Of a DNA stretch of 64,000 nucleotides, positions 50,608 through 61,118 are shown piece after piece. This DNA is from Firmicutes bacterium ASF500. GTDB taxonomy: Bacteria > Bacillota > Clostridia > Oscillospirales > Oscillospiraceae. How positions within the stretch are numbered: position 1 is the first letter of the stretch; every line of letters begins with the position of its first letter. Location: NCBI GenBank assembly GCA_000492175.2, contig CP097573.1, forward strand, positions 2,232,001 through 2,296,000. The letters are read 5' to 3'. The notes beneath the pieces were generated by a model. That model worked only from the letters and a program-made list of their open reading frames with translations, was not told the DNA's origin and did no database searches. Both the position numbers and the translations under genes were made by a program.

Positions 50608-52395
50608 TCATGCGTTCTGTCTGTCGTTTAATCCCAGGCATCCATAGTAGACCGCCCCCACCGCCTGGGCGAACTGGGCCACCGTCAGGCCGGGCCAGCG
50701 GGCCAGCTGGACCATCAGGGGGGTGTTGGCCAGCCCGCCGTCCGCCGCCAGCAGGCGCAGTCCCGGCTCCCGCCGGACCGCCCCCTCCTGGATGAGCCGG
50801 AAGCAGGCCGGACGGGTCACCAGCCGGCCGAAGAGGGTCCGCTCCTCCGCCTCCGGCCGGAGGATATAGCCGGTCTCCCGCCAGGTGACGGCCAGATATT
50901 CCCCAATTTCCCGGAAAATATCCTGGCAGGCCTCCTCTCCCGGCTGGGAGGCCCGGTCCATGAAAAACTCCAGGCAGTCCTTCCGCATGTCCCGGGGGGC
51001 GGTGGGGACAGTGAGCCGGTCCCCCTCCCACCGGAACAGCCCCCGGTCCAGGGCCTCCTGAAAGACCTGGGGGGCCTCCCGGGGCAGGCGCTCCGCCGCC
51101 AGACGGAAAACGGCGGACTGCCCCCCGTATTTTTGCAGGGCCCCGGGCAGGCCGGTGTTGAGACTGCGCACACTGCGGACATCCTCCGGGGGGAAGGCGC
51201 GCCCCGGCCAGCTGCCCAGGTCGATGATAAAGTTATAGACCTCCAGAGGGATGTCCGGGATAGTGCCGTCAGGTCGGGCCCAGCCGGAGCCCAGGTCGGT
51301 GCCCAGGGTGTGGACGAAGAAGCCCTTGGACAGATCCGCCCCCGCCGCACCCTGCTCCACGGCGGCGGTAAAGGCGGCCATAGGCCCGTCGTTGACGCAC
51401 AGCACCGGCCCGCCGGGGCGGACAAAGGCGGCAAGGGCCTCGTTCAGCCCGGTAATTTTGGCGAACTGGGCCTCGTAGTCCAGGTCCGGATGGCTCCGCA
51501 GGCCCTGGGTCTTGGGGGTCTCGCCCCCCACAATGCGGTTTTGGATGACCACGTCGGGGAAGGACAGGCCGATGGCGTCCAAGGGCCGCAGGTCCGCCCC
51601 GGCGGACCGCTCCATCCGCTCCGCCGCCCCTTCCATCTCCGCCAGGGAGGTGGAGCGCTCCAGGGCCCGCAGGTCCACCTCCCCCGCCCGGTCCGCCATG
51701 TGCAGACTGCCCGCCGCCCGGAGCAGGCGGGTGAGGAGGAGCAGAGGGGCGGTGAGCTCCGCCGCCCGGGTGCAGGCGGAGGGGAGCCAGTCAAATTCCT
51801 TACACAGGACCAGCTGGCCGTCCGCGCTCACCGCCAGCTTTACGTCGGTGCCCCCCACGTCCATCCCCAGAACCATCCGCCCCCGGAGGCGCTCAGGGAG
51901 CCGGGAGAAGACGGGCGCGGACCCGGTAAGGGCGGGGGACTCCGATACAACAGGCTCATTTTCAACATCAAAAATACGAATTGTAAATCTTTCCCCGCCG
52001 CCGGAGAGGGCATTGAGCACCCGTTCGTTGACATTGAGGCACCGGCCAAAGCCCGTCCGGTCCTCCTTGGCGGCATGGACCTGAAAGACCTCCTCCAGTC
52101 CCTCCCCCAGGCGTTTCAAGGCCGGGTCGCTCCGGTCCAGATAGACATCCACCCCCGCCGCCCCCAGGGCGGACAGGATATTATACAGCTGGGCGTGGAC
52201 ATATCCGGCCAGAAATTCCGCCTCGTCCTCCCCTTCGGCCCACGGCAGGGCCAGGGGGAACACACGGACGGTACCATCATACAGCGTCACATGGAGATGG
52301 AAGGGCTGGACGCCGCAGGCCTGAAAGGCCTCACGGACATCGGTGAGATAGACGGGCCGGCCCGCCGCCGCCTGTTTGAAAAAGCTCTGAATCAT
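50608..52395 (-). CDS. Large ROK-like (ASKHA fold) protein with N-terminal extension
   Basis: 595 residues from ATG 52395 (GGAGG upstream). The C-terminal two thirds has the sugar-kinase/ROK phosphate-1 motif LGMDVGGTDVKLAV near residue 185, LSFPDVVIQN, NDGPMAAFTAAVEQG and the glycine-rich FVHTLGTDLGSGW. The first ~170 residues form an extra domain (HLHVTLYDGTVRVFPLALPW) not typical of ROK kinases. The ROK zinc motif (CxCGxxGC) is not visible. It could be a kinase or a non-enzymatic regulator; no substrate can be assigned. Divergent from an MFS carrier. Confidence 0.7.
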   Translation of the reverse strand: MIQSFFKQAAAGRPVYLTDVREAFQACGVQPFHLHVTLYDGTVRVFPLALPWAEGEDEAEFLAGYVHAQLYNILSALGAAGVDVYLDRSDPALKRLGEGLEEVFQVHAAKEDRTGFGRCLNVNERVLNALSGGGERFTIRIFDVENEPVVSESPALTGSAPVFSRLPERLRGRMVLGMDVGGTDVKLAVSADGQLVLCKEFDWLPSACTRAAELTAPLLLLTRLLRAAGSLHMADRAGEVDLRALERSTSLAEMEGAAERMERSAGADLRPLDAIGLSFPDVVIQNRIVGGETPKTQGLRSHPDLDYEAQFAKITGLNEALAAFVRPGGPVLCVNDGPMAAFTAAVEQGAAGADLSKGFFVHTLGTDLGSGWARPDGTIPDIPLEVYNFIIDLGSWPGRAFPPEDVRSVRSLNTGLPGALQKYGGQSAVFRLAAERLPREAPQVFQEALDRGLFRWEGDRLTVPTAPRDMRKDCLEFFMDRASQPGEEACQDIFREIGEYLAVTWRETGYILRPEAEERTLFGRLVTRPACFRLIQEGAVRREPGLRLLAADGGLANTPLMVQLARWPGLTVAQFAQAVGAVYYGCLGLNDRQNA

Positions 52396-52490
52396 AAGGC
52401 TCCTCCCTGTCAGTTCCGGCAAAAAGGCCGGCGGGATTTTGGAAAAAAACAGCGGATTATCAATAGCATATCCGCCCCGGATACCCTATC

Positions 52491-52518
52491 ATTATAGCAC
52501 TTTACATTTTAGAGGCAA
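52491..52518 (-). promoter_or_regulatory. Promoter of the ROK-like gene
   Basis: Minus-strand TTGCCT (52518-52513), 16 bases, TATAAT (52496-52491). Confidence 0.6.
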
Positions 52519-52530
52519 GAGGTGTTTTTC

Positions 52531-53697
52531 ATGTCCCTGCTCCTGGCCATTATCTATCTGGCCTTCATCAGCCTGGGCCTGCCCGACTCCCTCCTGGGCT
52601 CGGCCTGGCCCTCCATGTACGGACAGCTGAACGTCCCCATGTCCTGCGCGGGCGTTATCTCCATGCTGATCTCCGGCGGGACCATCGTCTCCAGCTTAAT
52701 GAGCGACCGGCTGACCAAACGGCTGGGGGCGGGCAGGGTGACCGCCGTCAGCGTGGGCCTGACGGCGGCGGCCCTGGCGGGCTTCTCGATCAGCTCCTCC
52801 TTCTGGATGCTCTGCCTGTGGGCCATCCCCTACGGCCTGGGGGCGGGCAGCGTGGACGCCGCCCTGAACAACTATGTGGCCCTCCACTACGCCAGCCGGC
52901 ACATGAGCTGGCTGCACTGCATGTGGGGGCTCGGGGCCACTCTGGGGCCCTACATTATGGGATACGCCCTCACCGTCGGAGCCGGGTGGCAGGGGGGCTA
53001 CCGCTGTATCGCCGTCCTTCAGGCGGGCCTCACCCTTCTCATCGTCCTGACCCTCTCCCAGTGGAGGACCGGCGCTCAGGAGGCGGGGGATGCCCCGGCC
53101 CCCCAGGCCCTCTCCCTCAAAGAGGTCGTCCGCATCCCCGGGGCCAAGGCGGTCATGCTCACCTTTTTCAGCTACTGCGCCGTGGAGCAGACCGCCGGCC
53201 TGTGGGCCAGCAGCTATCTGGTACTGGTGAAGGGGGTGCCCGCCCAGACGGCGGCCAGCTTCGCCGGGCTGTTTTTCATCGGCATCACCGTGGGCCGGGG
53301 GCTCAACGGCTTTTTGACCCTCAAGCTCAGCGACCGGCAGCTGGTGCGGCTGGGGCAGGCAATCATCGCCGTGGGAATTGCCGCCTTCCTCCTCCCCCTG
53401 GGGGCAGGGGCCTCTCTGGCGGGGCTGATCCTCATCGGGCTGGGCTGCGCCCCCATCTACCCCTGCGTCATCCACTCCACCCCCGACCACTTCGGGCCGG
53501 AGCGCTCCCAGGCCCTCATCGGGGTGCAGATGGCCAGCGCCTATGTGGGGGTGTGCGTCATGCCGCCGCTGTTCGGGGTGATCGCCTCCCGGTTCTCCGC
53601 CGCCCTGCTTCCCCTCTACCTCCTGGCCGTCCTGGCCCTGATGGTCCTCACCCACGAGCGCCTGCTCCGGGTGAGCCGGTCCTCCCAAGGCAAGTAA
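52531..53697 (+). CDS. MFS transporter
   Basis: 388 residues with about 12 membrane helices; MSLLLAIIYLAFISLGLPDS opens helix 1, and the MFS loop motif appears as SDRLTKRLGAGRV between helices 2 and 3. ATG 52531 follows GAGGTG, the same leader as mfd (a GTG three codons earlier overlaps the site). Probably imports a small organic solute. The neighbourhood (ROK-like protein, ProC-like enzyme, mannitol genes) hints at a sugar or related compound, but nothing in the sequence fixes it. Confidence 0.88.
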   Translation: MSLLLAIIYLAFISLGLPDSLLGSAWPSMYGQLNVPMSCAGVISMLISGGTIVSSLMSDRLTKRLGAGRVTAVSVGLTAAALAGFSISSSFWMLCLWAIPYGLGAGSVDAALNNYVALHYASRHMSWLHCMWGLGATLGPYIMGYALTVGAGWQGGYRCIAVLQAGLTLLIVLTLSQWRTGAQEAGDAPAPQALSLKEVVRIPGAKAVMLTFFSYCAVEQTAGLWASSYLVLVKGVPAQTAASFAGLFFIGITVGRGLNGFLTLKLSDRQLVRLGQAIIAVGIAAFLLPLGAGASLAGLILIGLGCAPIYPCVIHSTPDHFGPERSQALIGVQMASAYVGVCVMPPLFGVIASRFSAALLPLYLLAVLALMVLTHERLLRVSRSSQGK

Positions 53698-53699
53698 AG

Positions 53700-53734
53700 C
53701 TGTCCGGAGCCGCAACAGAAGCGGCTCCGGACAG
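53700..53734. terminator. Bidirectional terminator after the MFS gene
   Basis: Perfect 14-bp stem, seven-base loop, TTTCATTTC tail; lies between convergent stop codons. Confidence 0.85.
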
Positions 53735-53736
53735 TT

Positions 53737-54543
53737 TCATTTCTCCGGGCGGGGAATGTTGGCGGTGAGCCGCTCCAGGGCGGGCTCCATGGCGTCCGCC
53801 CACATCTGAAAGCCCCCCTGTTGGGTCAGCAGGTCCTTGACCAGGAAGTTGATACCCCCCGGGGTGGCGGTGCCCGCCATGCGGGACAGCCCCGCCCCGT
53901 CCAGGTGCGCGGCCTCCTGGCACACCGCGCCGAAGAAGCCGGACACATAGCGGGCGGCCAGGTCGGGGGGAACCCCCTGGGCGGCGGACCACTGGCTCAG
54001 GGCGTCCAGCAGGGTAAAGAAGGGAGCCACACAGCCGGTAATAGCGGCCAGCACGGCGGCGTGATACCGCTCCTCCAGCTGGACCACCTGACCGATACGG
54101 CCAAAAATCTCCGCCGCTTCGGCGTTGGGGGGCGACAGGACGATGGGTCCGTCACAGAAGGCGTTGAAGGTGAGGGGGACCATATGGACCAGGGCGGCGG
54201 TGGGGCCAATCCACTCCCGGATCTGGGGCAGGGCCTTGTCCGACATAAAATTGACCACCTTCTGCTCAGGCCGGAAGCGCAGGGAGGCGCAGACCTCCTC
54301 TCCGGCCTTGGGCAGAACGGCCAGCATCACCCAGTCGGACCGGTCCACCACCTCCTGCATGCTTTCGGCCACCGTGATCCGGTCGGGCCAGGCCGCTTTC
54401 AGCCGGGCGGCGTTGTCCCGGCTCCGGGGGGAGAGGACAATGGGGTAGGGGGTCTCAGAAGCCCGGGTGCAGAAGCCGGTGACCAGGGCGGAGGTCAGCG
54501 TTCCCGTCCCAATAAAGCCCAGGGTGGGCAGCTTGCGTTCCAT
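53737..54543 (-). CDS. Pyrroline-5-carboxylate reductase-like oxidoreductase
   Basis: 268 residues with an N-terminal NAD(P)-binding Rossmann fold (LGFIGTGTLTSALVTGF, then SPRSRDNAARL for the cofactor ribose) and the helical ProC dimerisation domain. The C-terminal signature is altered: GMAGTATPGG replaces the usual V-T-S-P-G-G-T motif in part (RMAGTATPGGINFL). ProC makes proline from P5C; this divergent copy may act on another imine or be a paralogue. GGAGG precedes the ATG. Confidence 0.82.
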   Translation of the reverse strand: MERKLPTLGFIGTGTLTSALVTGFCTRASETPYPIVLSPRSRDNAARLKAAWPDRITVAESMQEVVDRSDWVMLAVLPKAGEEVCASLRFRPEQKVVNFMSDKALPQIREWIGPTAALVHMVPLTFNAFCDGPIVLSPPNAEAAEIFGRIGQVVQLEERYHAAVLAAITGCVAPFFTLLDALSQWSAAQGVPPDLAARYVSGFFGAVCQEAAHLDGAGLSRMAGTATPGGINFLVKDLLTQQGGFQMWADAMEPALERLTANIPRPEK

Positions 54544-54584
54544 AGCTTATCCTCCAAATTGTGATTTTGTTTTCGCTTGGTGTC

Positions 54585-54613
54585 ATTATACAATAGAAGG
54601 ACCGCTGAATCAA
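54585..54613 (-). promoter_or_regulatory. Promoter of the ProC-like gene, embedded in a terminator
   Basis: Minus-strand TTGATT (54613-54608), 17 bases, TATAAT (54590-54585). The -35 lies inside the mtlD terminator stem. Confidence 0.7.
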
Positions 54614-54632
54614 CGGGTGATTCAGCGGTCCT
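54598..54632 (-). terminator. Terminator of mtlD
   Basis: Perfect 15-bp stem (54598-54612 with 54618-54632), followed on the minus strand by TCTATTG. Confidence 0.8.
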
Positions 54633-54645
54633 GCCCGTATTCGTT

Positions 54646-55806
54646 TTATTTGCGGGCCACCGCCAGGGCGCGGTACACGTCCAGGATGCGGCCGAAGAGG
54701 GGCTCCCCGGCCTTCAGGCCGGTGTACTGCTCCAGGGCCTTCTCCACGCCCTGGGTCTGGATGGTGTTCATCAGCTCCACGCTCTGCTCGTCCTCGGGGC
54801 AGTTGAAGTGGAGGGCGGCGGCAGCGCCGAAGATCAGGTGGTCCACGTTCAGGCCGTAGCCGTAGGCGGTGGTCAGGGGCTTAATCAGCCGGTCGGTGGG
54901 GGCCAGCTTGCGCAGGGGCTCCCGGGCTACCCGCTGGGCCTCGTCCTCCAGGTAGGGGTTCTGGAAGCGGGCGAAGATGCGGTCGATATAGGCGTGGTGG
55001 GCGTCCGGGTCGAAGCCGAATTTCTTAATCAGGCCCTCGCCGCTCTCCTGCATGGCCTGGTACACCACGCCGCCGATGGCGGGGTCGGCGATGCTCTCCA
55101 CAATGGTCTTGTAACCCTTCAGAGTACCCAGATAGGCACAGATGGCGTGGCCGCTGTTCAGGGTGAACAGCTTGCGCTCGATATAGGCGGACAGGTCGTC
55201 CACAAAGCTGCACCCCTGGATGTCGGGCAGCTCGCCCTTCCAGCCGCCCTTCTCCACATCCCATTCGGTGTACTGCTCCACCGCCACGTCCAGGGGGTTC
55301 TCAAAGGAGGCCTTGGGAACAATGCGGTCCACGGCGCAGTCGGCGAAGCCCACATACTCCCCGGCGTAGGCGGCCTCCTCCTCGCTCAGGTGGGAGAAGA
55401 CGGCCTCCCGCAGCTGGCTGGTGCCCCGGACGGCGTTCTCACAGGCCACCACGTTGAGAATCTGCGTGCTCCCCGCCGCTTTCCGGGCCCGGATGCCGGC
55501 GGCGATTGGCTTGGCCACGATGGGCAGGATGCGCAGGCCCACAGCGGTGGTGATGATGTCGCAGTCCCCAGCGATGGCGTCCACCAGCTCCTGGTTGGCG
55601 GAGGAGATGCCGCTGATGTTGGTCACGGTGAACTGGGCGCACTCACGGTCCTGGACGTGGACGGTGTAGCTCCCGCGCTCGTTGATGGCGGAGATCAGGT
55701 TTTCCGCCACGTCGGCGAAGGTGACATGATAGCCGCTCTTCTCCAGCAGGGCCCCGATAAAGCCCCGGCCAATGTTGCCCGCGCCGATCATAATTGCCTG
55801 TTTCAT
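54646..55806 (-). CDS. mtlD: Mannitol-1-phosphate 5-dehydrogenase
   Basis: NAD-dependent oxidation of mannitol-1-phosphate to fructose-6-phosphate. 386 residues, beginning with the Rossmann motif IGAGNIGRGFIGALLEKSGY and containing VACENAVRGTSQLR, GFADCAVDRIVP and KLFTLNSGHAICAYLG, the long-chain mannitol dehydrogenase catalytic Lys-x5-Asn-x2-His pattern. AAGGAG precedes the ATG. Divergent from the DeoR-HPr-EI-EIICBA arm, which supplies its substrate. Confidence 0.96.
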   Translation of the reverse strand: MKQAIMIGAGNIGRGFIGALLEKSGYHVTFADVAENLISAINERGSYTVHVQDRECAQFTVTNISGISSANQELVDAIAGDCDIITTAVGLRILPIVAKPIAAGIRARKAAGSTQILNVVACENAVRGTSQLREAVFSHLSEEEAAYAGEYVGFADCAVDRIVPKASFENPLDVAVEQYTEWDVEKGGWKGELPDIQGCSFVDDLSAYIERKLFTLNSGHAICAYLGTLKGYKTIVESIADPAIGGVVYQAMQESGEGLIKKFGFDPDAHHAYIDRIFARFQNPYLEDEAQRVAREPLRKLAPTDRLIKPLTTAYGYGLNVDHLIFGAAAALHFNCPEDEQSVELMNTIQTQGVEKALEQYTGLKAGEPLFGRILDVYRALAVARK

Positions 55807-55862
55807 GTGCGTTTCGCTCCTTTATATCATAGTTTTGAATGGTTCCGGGTCTCGTTGGACAT

Positions 55863-55891
55863 AGTATAGCATCCCCGTCCATCTGCCGCAA
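55863..55891 (-). promoter_or_regulatory. Promoter of mtlD
   Basis: Minus-strand TTGCGG (55891-55886), 17 bases, TATACT (55868-55863). Confidence 0.65.
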
Positions 55892-55925
55892 GCCTGTAAA
55901 ACACCGAAAATTTCCGATAAATTAC

Positions 55926-56172
55926 AATCAAAAACTGTCAAATGAGCGATTGTGATTGTTTTGGTCCCGACCTGCATTTTCTCTCAAGCCCCCGGCGGTA
56001 TGAATCTGCTTGTTTGAGGTGGGTTTTTCCCAAAAATCCGATCTTTTGGCAGAGTGAACAAAAATAAAGGCCAGAATTTGGTGAGAAAGCGAATGAAATT
56101 TTGATTGACTTTGATCGCGCCCTGTGGTAAGATTTTGTCAGTCAAAATCAGTCAACAAATCAAAAACAATCA
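55926..56172. promoter_or_regulatory. Candidate DeoR operator words in the mtl divergent region
   Basis: AATCAAAAAC occurs at 55926-55935 and again at 56158-56167; TGATTGTTTT (55953-55962) is the inverse of AAAACAATCA (56163-56172). Between the DeoR -10 and its start codon the word TCAAAATCA/TCAACAAATCA is repeated (56141-56162). Such A/C-rich direct repeats are common DeoR sites. The 386-base gap holds no gene. Confidence 0.5.
56105..56133 (+). promoter_or_regulatory. Promoter of the DeoR-PTS arm
   Basis: TTGACT (56105-56110), 17 bases, TAAGAT (56128-56133). Confidence 0.65.
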
Positions 56173-56192
56173 TCACGAGAGGAGGGGCCCCT

Positions 56193-56936
56193 ATGCTGGC
56201 TGAGCAGCGCGCACGGGCGATTTTGCAGCAGGTCTCCCAGAGGCAGACCGTCAGCGTCACCGACCTGTGTCAAATCACGGGGGCGTCGGAGGCCACCATC
56301 CGCCGGGACCTGAACACGCTGGCCCGGCAGGGGCGTCTGGTAAAGGTCCACGGCGGGGCCACCAGCCTGGAGGAGGAGGAATTTCTCGCCCGGGAGCCCG
56401 ACCTGGCCACCAAGCAGCGCTACGCCCGGGAAAAGGAGCGCATCGCCCGGTACGCCGCCGGACTGGTGAGCGACGACGACGTGGTCTTTCTGGACACGGG
56501 CACCACGGTGCTCCACATGGCCGACCACCTGAAGGACTCCAAGGCTCTGTTCATCACCAGCAGCATCGACCTGGCCGGAATGCTCTCCGCCCACGAGCGG
56601 CGGGTGTATATCCTGGGCGGTGCGCTGAAGCCGGGGACAGTGGACATTGTGGGGGCCGAGGCCCTGGAGACCCTGCGGCAGTATAACTTCACCAAGGTGT
56701 TTCTGGGCGCCAGCGGCGTCAGCGTCAGCCAGGGCTTCACCACCCCGGACCCGGAGGCGGCGGCCCTCAAATCCCTGGCGGCCTCCCGGGCCCAGACGGC
56801 CTACATGCTGGCCGATTCCAGCAAGTTCGGCCGGGTCACCGCCGCCGCCATCCTCCCCCTGGAGGGGGCCGCTATCATCACCGACCGCATTCCCGACGAG
56901 AAGTATCTGGACTGCGCCGAGATTGTGGAGGTCTGA
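56193..56936 (+). CDS. DeoR-family transcriptional regulator of the mannitol genes
   Basis: 247 residues from ATG 56193 (GAGGAGG upstream). N-terminal DeoR helix-turn-helix (VTDLCQITGASEATIRRDLN, then KVHGGA) and a C-terminal sugar-phosphate sensor domain with DTGTTVLHMA and LGASGVSVSQGFTTPD. Mannitol-1-phosphate or fructose-6-phosphate would be a logical effector. Firmicutes usually control mtl genes with the PRD-containing MtlR; a DeoR regulator at this locus is less usual. First gene of the arm that continues to HPr. Confidence 0.9.
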   Translation: MLAEQRARAILQQVSQRQTVSVTDLCQITGASEATIRRDLNTLARQGRLVKVHGGATSLEEEEFLAREPDLATKQRYAREKERIARYAAGLVSDDDVVFLDTGTTVLHMADHLKDSKALFITSSIDLAGMLSAHERRVYILGGALKPGTVDIVGAEALETLRQYNFTKVFLGASGVSVSQGFTTPDPEAAALKSLAASRAQTAYMLADSSKFGRVTAAAILPLEGAAIITDRIPDEKYLDCAEIVEV

Positions 56937-56971
56937 CGCCGTGCGCTCTTACGCCCGCACCAGCGCCTTGG

Positions 56972-57001
56972 GGCGGCGGGCCGGGTCGTCCCGCCCTACA
57001 G
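56972..57001. repeat. GGGTCGTCCCGCCCTAC repeat unit
   Basis: Single inverted GTAGGGCGGGACGACC unit between the DeoR and HPr genes. Confidence 0.75.
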
Positions 57002-57021
57002 GCGGAGCCAATTTTGTTCTC

Positions 57022-57043
57022 TATAATACTGTGGCACACAGTA
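57022..57043 (+). promoter_or_regulatory. TATAAT with adjoining palindrome upstream of HPr
   Basis: A TATAAT (57022-57027) without a clear -35 is followed at once by a perfect 7-bp inverted repeat TACTGTG-GCA-CACAGTA (57027-57043), the position expected of an operator. It would give HPr and EI a second, separately controlled promoter. Confidence 0.4.
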
Positions 57044-57079
57044 TGAGATAATAAATATTTTAGAAAGGATGTATTCACT

Positions 57080-57346
57080 ATGGTATCCAAAAAAGTAAAG
57101 GTCATCAATCCCCAGGGGCTGCACATGCGTCCCGCCCAGCTGTTCGTCGCCGAAATGGCCAAGTATGACAGCACCGTCACCATCCTCTTCGGCGAGAAGA
57201 CCATCAACGCCAAGAGCATTATGAACCTGATGGCCTCCTGCATCAAGATGGACAGCGAGATTGAGATCCAGTGCGAGGGCGCCCAGGAGGCCGAGGCGCT
57301 GGACGCCGCCGTCAAGCTGGTGGAGTCCGGCCTGGGCGACCTGTAA
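57080..57346 (+). CDS. ptsH: Phosphocarrier protein HPr
   Basis: 88 residues. The phospho-accepting histidine is H15 in NPQGLHMRPAQ, and the HPr-kinase serine region is AKSIMNLMAS (Ser46). Receives phosphate from enzyme I, encoded 15 bases downstream, and passes it to EIICBA. AAAGGA precedes the ATG. Confidence 0.96.
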   Translation: MVSKKVKVINPQGLHMRPAQLFVAEMAKYDSTVTILFGEKTINAKSIMNLMASCIKMDSEIEIQCEGAQEAEALDAAVKLVESGLGDL

Positions 57347-57361
57347 GGGGGGCGGGGCGCT

Positions 57362-59074
<1,713 letters not shown>

Positions 59075-59092
59075 CCCACCGCTCTTCCCCCT

Positions 59093-59162
59093 GTACGGGC
59101 GGATATTATCCGCCCGAAAAACCAGAGCATAAAACCACGGGCGGGTAATACCCGCCCCTACA
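59093..59162. repeat. Inverted pair of GGGCGGATATTATCCGCCC palindromes
   Basis: Two units of the GTAGGGGCGG family facing each other between ptsI and mtlA. The stems could modulate expression between the two genes. Confidence 0.8.
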
Positions 59163-59196
59163 CAGAGCGATTCCATTCTGGAAAGGAGATACCCCT

Positions 59197-61098
59197 GTGA
59201 AAGAACGCGTACAGAAATTCGGGCGCTTCCTCAGCGGCATGGTGATGCCCAACATCGGGGCCTTTATCGCCTGGGGCCTGATCGCCGCCCTGTTCATCCC
59301 TGATGGCTGGCTGGGCAAGTGGGGCCCCGCCGCCACCATCAACAACATGGTGGGACCCATGCTGTCCTATCTGCTGCCCATCCTCATCGGCTACACCGGC
59401 GGCAAGGTGCTGGGCGGTCAGAAGGGAGCCGTCACCGGCGCGCTGGCTACCCTGGGCGCAATCGCGTCCACCGAGAGCACCATGTTCATCGGAGCTATGA
59501 TCTGCGGCCCTCTGGGCGGCTGGTGCATCAAGAAGTTTGACGAGAAGATGGAGGGCCACATCCCCGCCGGCTTCGAGATGGTGGTCAACAACTTCTCCGT
59601 GGGCATCATCGGCGGCATTCTGGCCGTGCTGTCCATCTTCGCCATCGGCCCCGCCTGCGTGAAGATTACCGATATGCTGGGCACGGGCGTCAGCTTCCTG
59701 GTGGAGCACGGCCTGCTGCCCCTCACCGCCGTGCTGGTGGAGCCCGCCAAGGTGCTCTTCCTGAACAACGCCATCAACCACGGCGTCTTTACCCCCATCG
59801 GCACCGCCGAGGCCCTGGAGGCCGGCAAGTCCATCCTGTTCATGATCGAGTCCAACCCCGGCCCCGGCTTAGGGCTGCTGCTGGCCTACTGCGTGGCCGG
59901 CAAGGGTGAGACCCGCTCCTCCGCCGGAGCCGCCGCCTTTATCCAGTTCGTGGGCGGCATCCACGAGATTTACTTCCCCTATGTCCTGATGAACCCCATC
60001 GTCATTCTGGGCCCCATGCTGGGCAATATCGCGGGCATCTTCACCCTGTCCATGCTGGGCGGCGGTCTGGTGGCCGCGGCCTCCCCGGGCTCCATCATCG
60101 CCGAGCTGCTGATGACCCCCAAGGGCGGATACTTCGCCAACATCGCGGGCATCGCCGTGGCCGGAGCGGTGAGCTTCGCCGTCTCGGTCTTCCTGCTCAA
60201 GTTCTTCGGCAAGGATGCCAGCCTGGCCGAGGCCCAGGCCCAGGTGGCCGCCTCTAAGGCCGCCTCCAAGGGTCAGGCCCCCGCCGTGGAGTCCACCACC
60301 GGCGCTGATGTGGACATCAAGTCCGTGAAGAAGATCGTCTTCGCCTGCGATGCGGGCATGGGCTCCTCCGCCATGGGTGCCACCATGCTGCGCAACAAGC
60401 TGAAGGACGCGGGCATCACCGGCATTGAGGTGATTCACCACCCGGTCTCTGAGATTCCCGGGGACTGCCAGATTGTGGTCACCCACCACGAGCTGTCCGG
60501 CCGGGCCGCTCAGCGCGCCCCCCAGGCCCGGATTATCCCCATCCACAACTTCATGGGCGCGCCGGAGTACGACGCCCTGGTCAACGAGCTTCTGGACGCC
60601 CGGAAGGGCGGCTCCGCCCCCGCACCGTCCGCCCCCGCCCCCAAGGCGGAGGAGGCCGCTCCCGCCGGCGAGACCCTGCTTGAGCGGAAGAACATCGTCC
60701 TCAACTGCGCCCCCGTCACCCCCGAGGAGGCCATCCGCGCCTGCGGCCGGCTGATGGTGGAGAGCGGCTATGTGGACGAGGCCTATATCCAGGGTATGCT
60801 GGACCGTGAGGCCAGCTTCTCGGTAGCCATCGGCAGTCATGTTGCGATCCCCCACGGCACCAACGACGTAAAGCCCCTGATCAAGCGCACCGGCGTTGTG
60901 GTCATGACCTACCCCGAGGGCATCGACTGGAACGGCGACAAGGTAAAGCTGGTGGTGGGCATCGCCGCCAAGGGCGAGGAGCACCTGGAGGTGCTGGGCC
61001 GCATTGTAGCCATCGCCTCCACCGACGAGGACACCGACAAGCTGGTGGCCTCCGCCGACGCGGAGAAGCTGTTCGCCAACCTGAACGGACTGACCTGA
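59197..61098 (+). CDS. mtlA: Mannitol-specific PTS EIICBA component
   Basis: Imports and phosphorylates mannitol. 633 residues from a GTG start (AAAGGAG nine bases upstream). EIIC membrane domain (1 to about 335) with FGRFLSGMVMPNIGAFIAWG and the GGIHEIYFPY substrate motif; EIIB (about 370-465) with phospho-Cys C384 in ACDAGMGSSAMG; Pro/Ala-rich linker; EIIA (about 490-630) with H553 in GSHVAIPHGT. The fully fused CBA order is the enterobacterial form; many Firmicutes encode EIIA separately as mtlF. The MtlD gene lies in the divergent arm. Confidence 0.96.
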   Translation: MKERVQKFGRFLSGMVMPNIGAFIAWGLIAALFIPDGWLGKWGPAATINNMVGPMLSYLLPILIGYTGGKVLGGQKGAVTGALATLGAIASTESTMFIGAMICGPLGGWCIKKFDEKMEGHIPAGFEMVVNNFSVGIIGGILAVLSIFAIGPACVKITDMLGTGVSFLVEHGLLPLTAVLVEPAKVLFLNNAINHGVFTPIGTAEALEAGKSILFMIESNPGPGLGLLLAYCVAGKGETRSSAGAAAFIQFVGGIHEIYFPYVLMNPIVILGPMLGNIAGIFTLSMLGGGLVAAASPGSIIAELLMTPKGGYFANIAGIAVAGAVSFAVSVFLLKFFGKDASLAEAQAQVAASKAASKGQAPAVESTTGADVDIKSVKKIVFACDAGMGSSAMGATMLRNKLKDAGITGIEVIHHPVSEIPGDCQIVVTHHELSGRAAQRAPQARIIPIHNFMGAPEYDALVNELLDARKGGSAPAPSAPAPKAEEAAPAGETLLERKNIVLNCAPVTPEEAIRACGRLMVESGYVDEAYIQGMLDREASFSVAIGSHVAIPHGTNDVKPLIKRTGVVVMTYPEGIDWNGDKVKLVVGIAAKGEEHLEVLGRIVAIASTDEDTDKLVASADAEKLFANLNGLT

Positions 61099-61118
61099 TC
61101 CCCTTCTTCCCAACGAAA

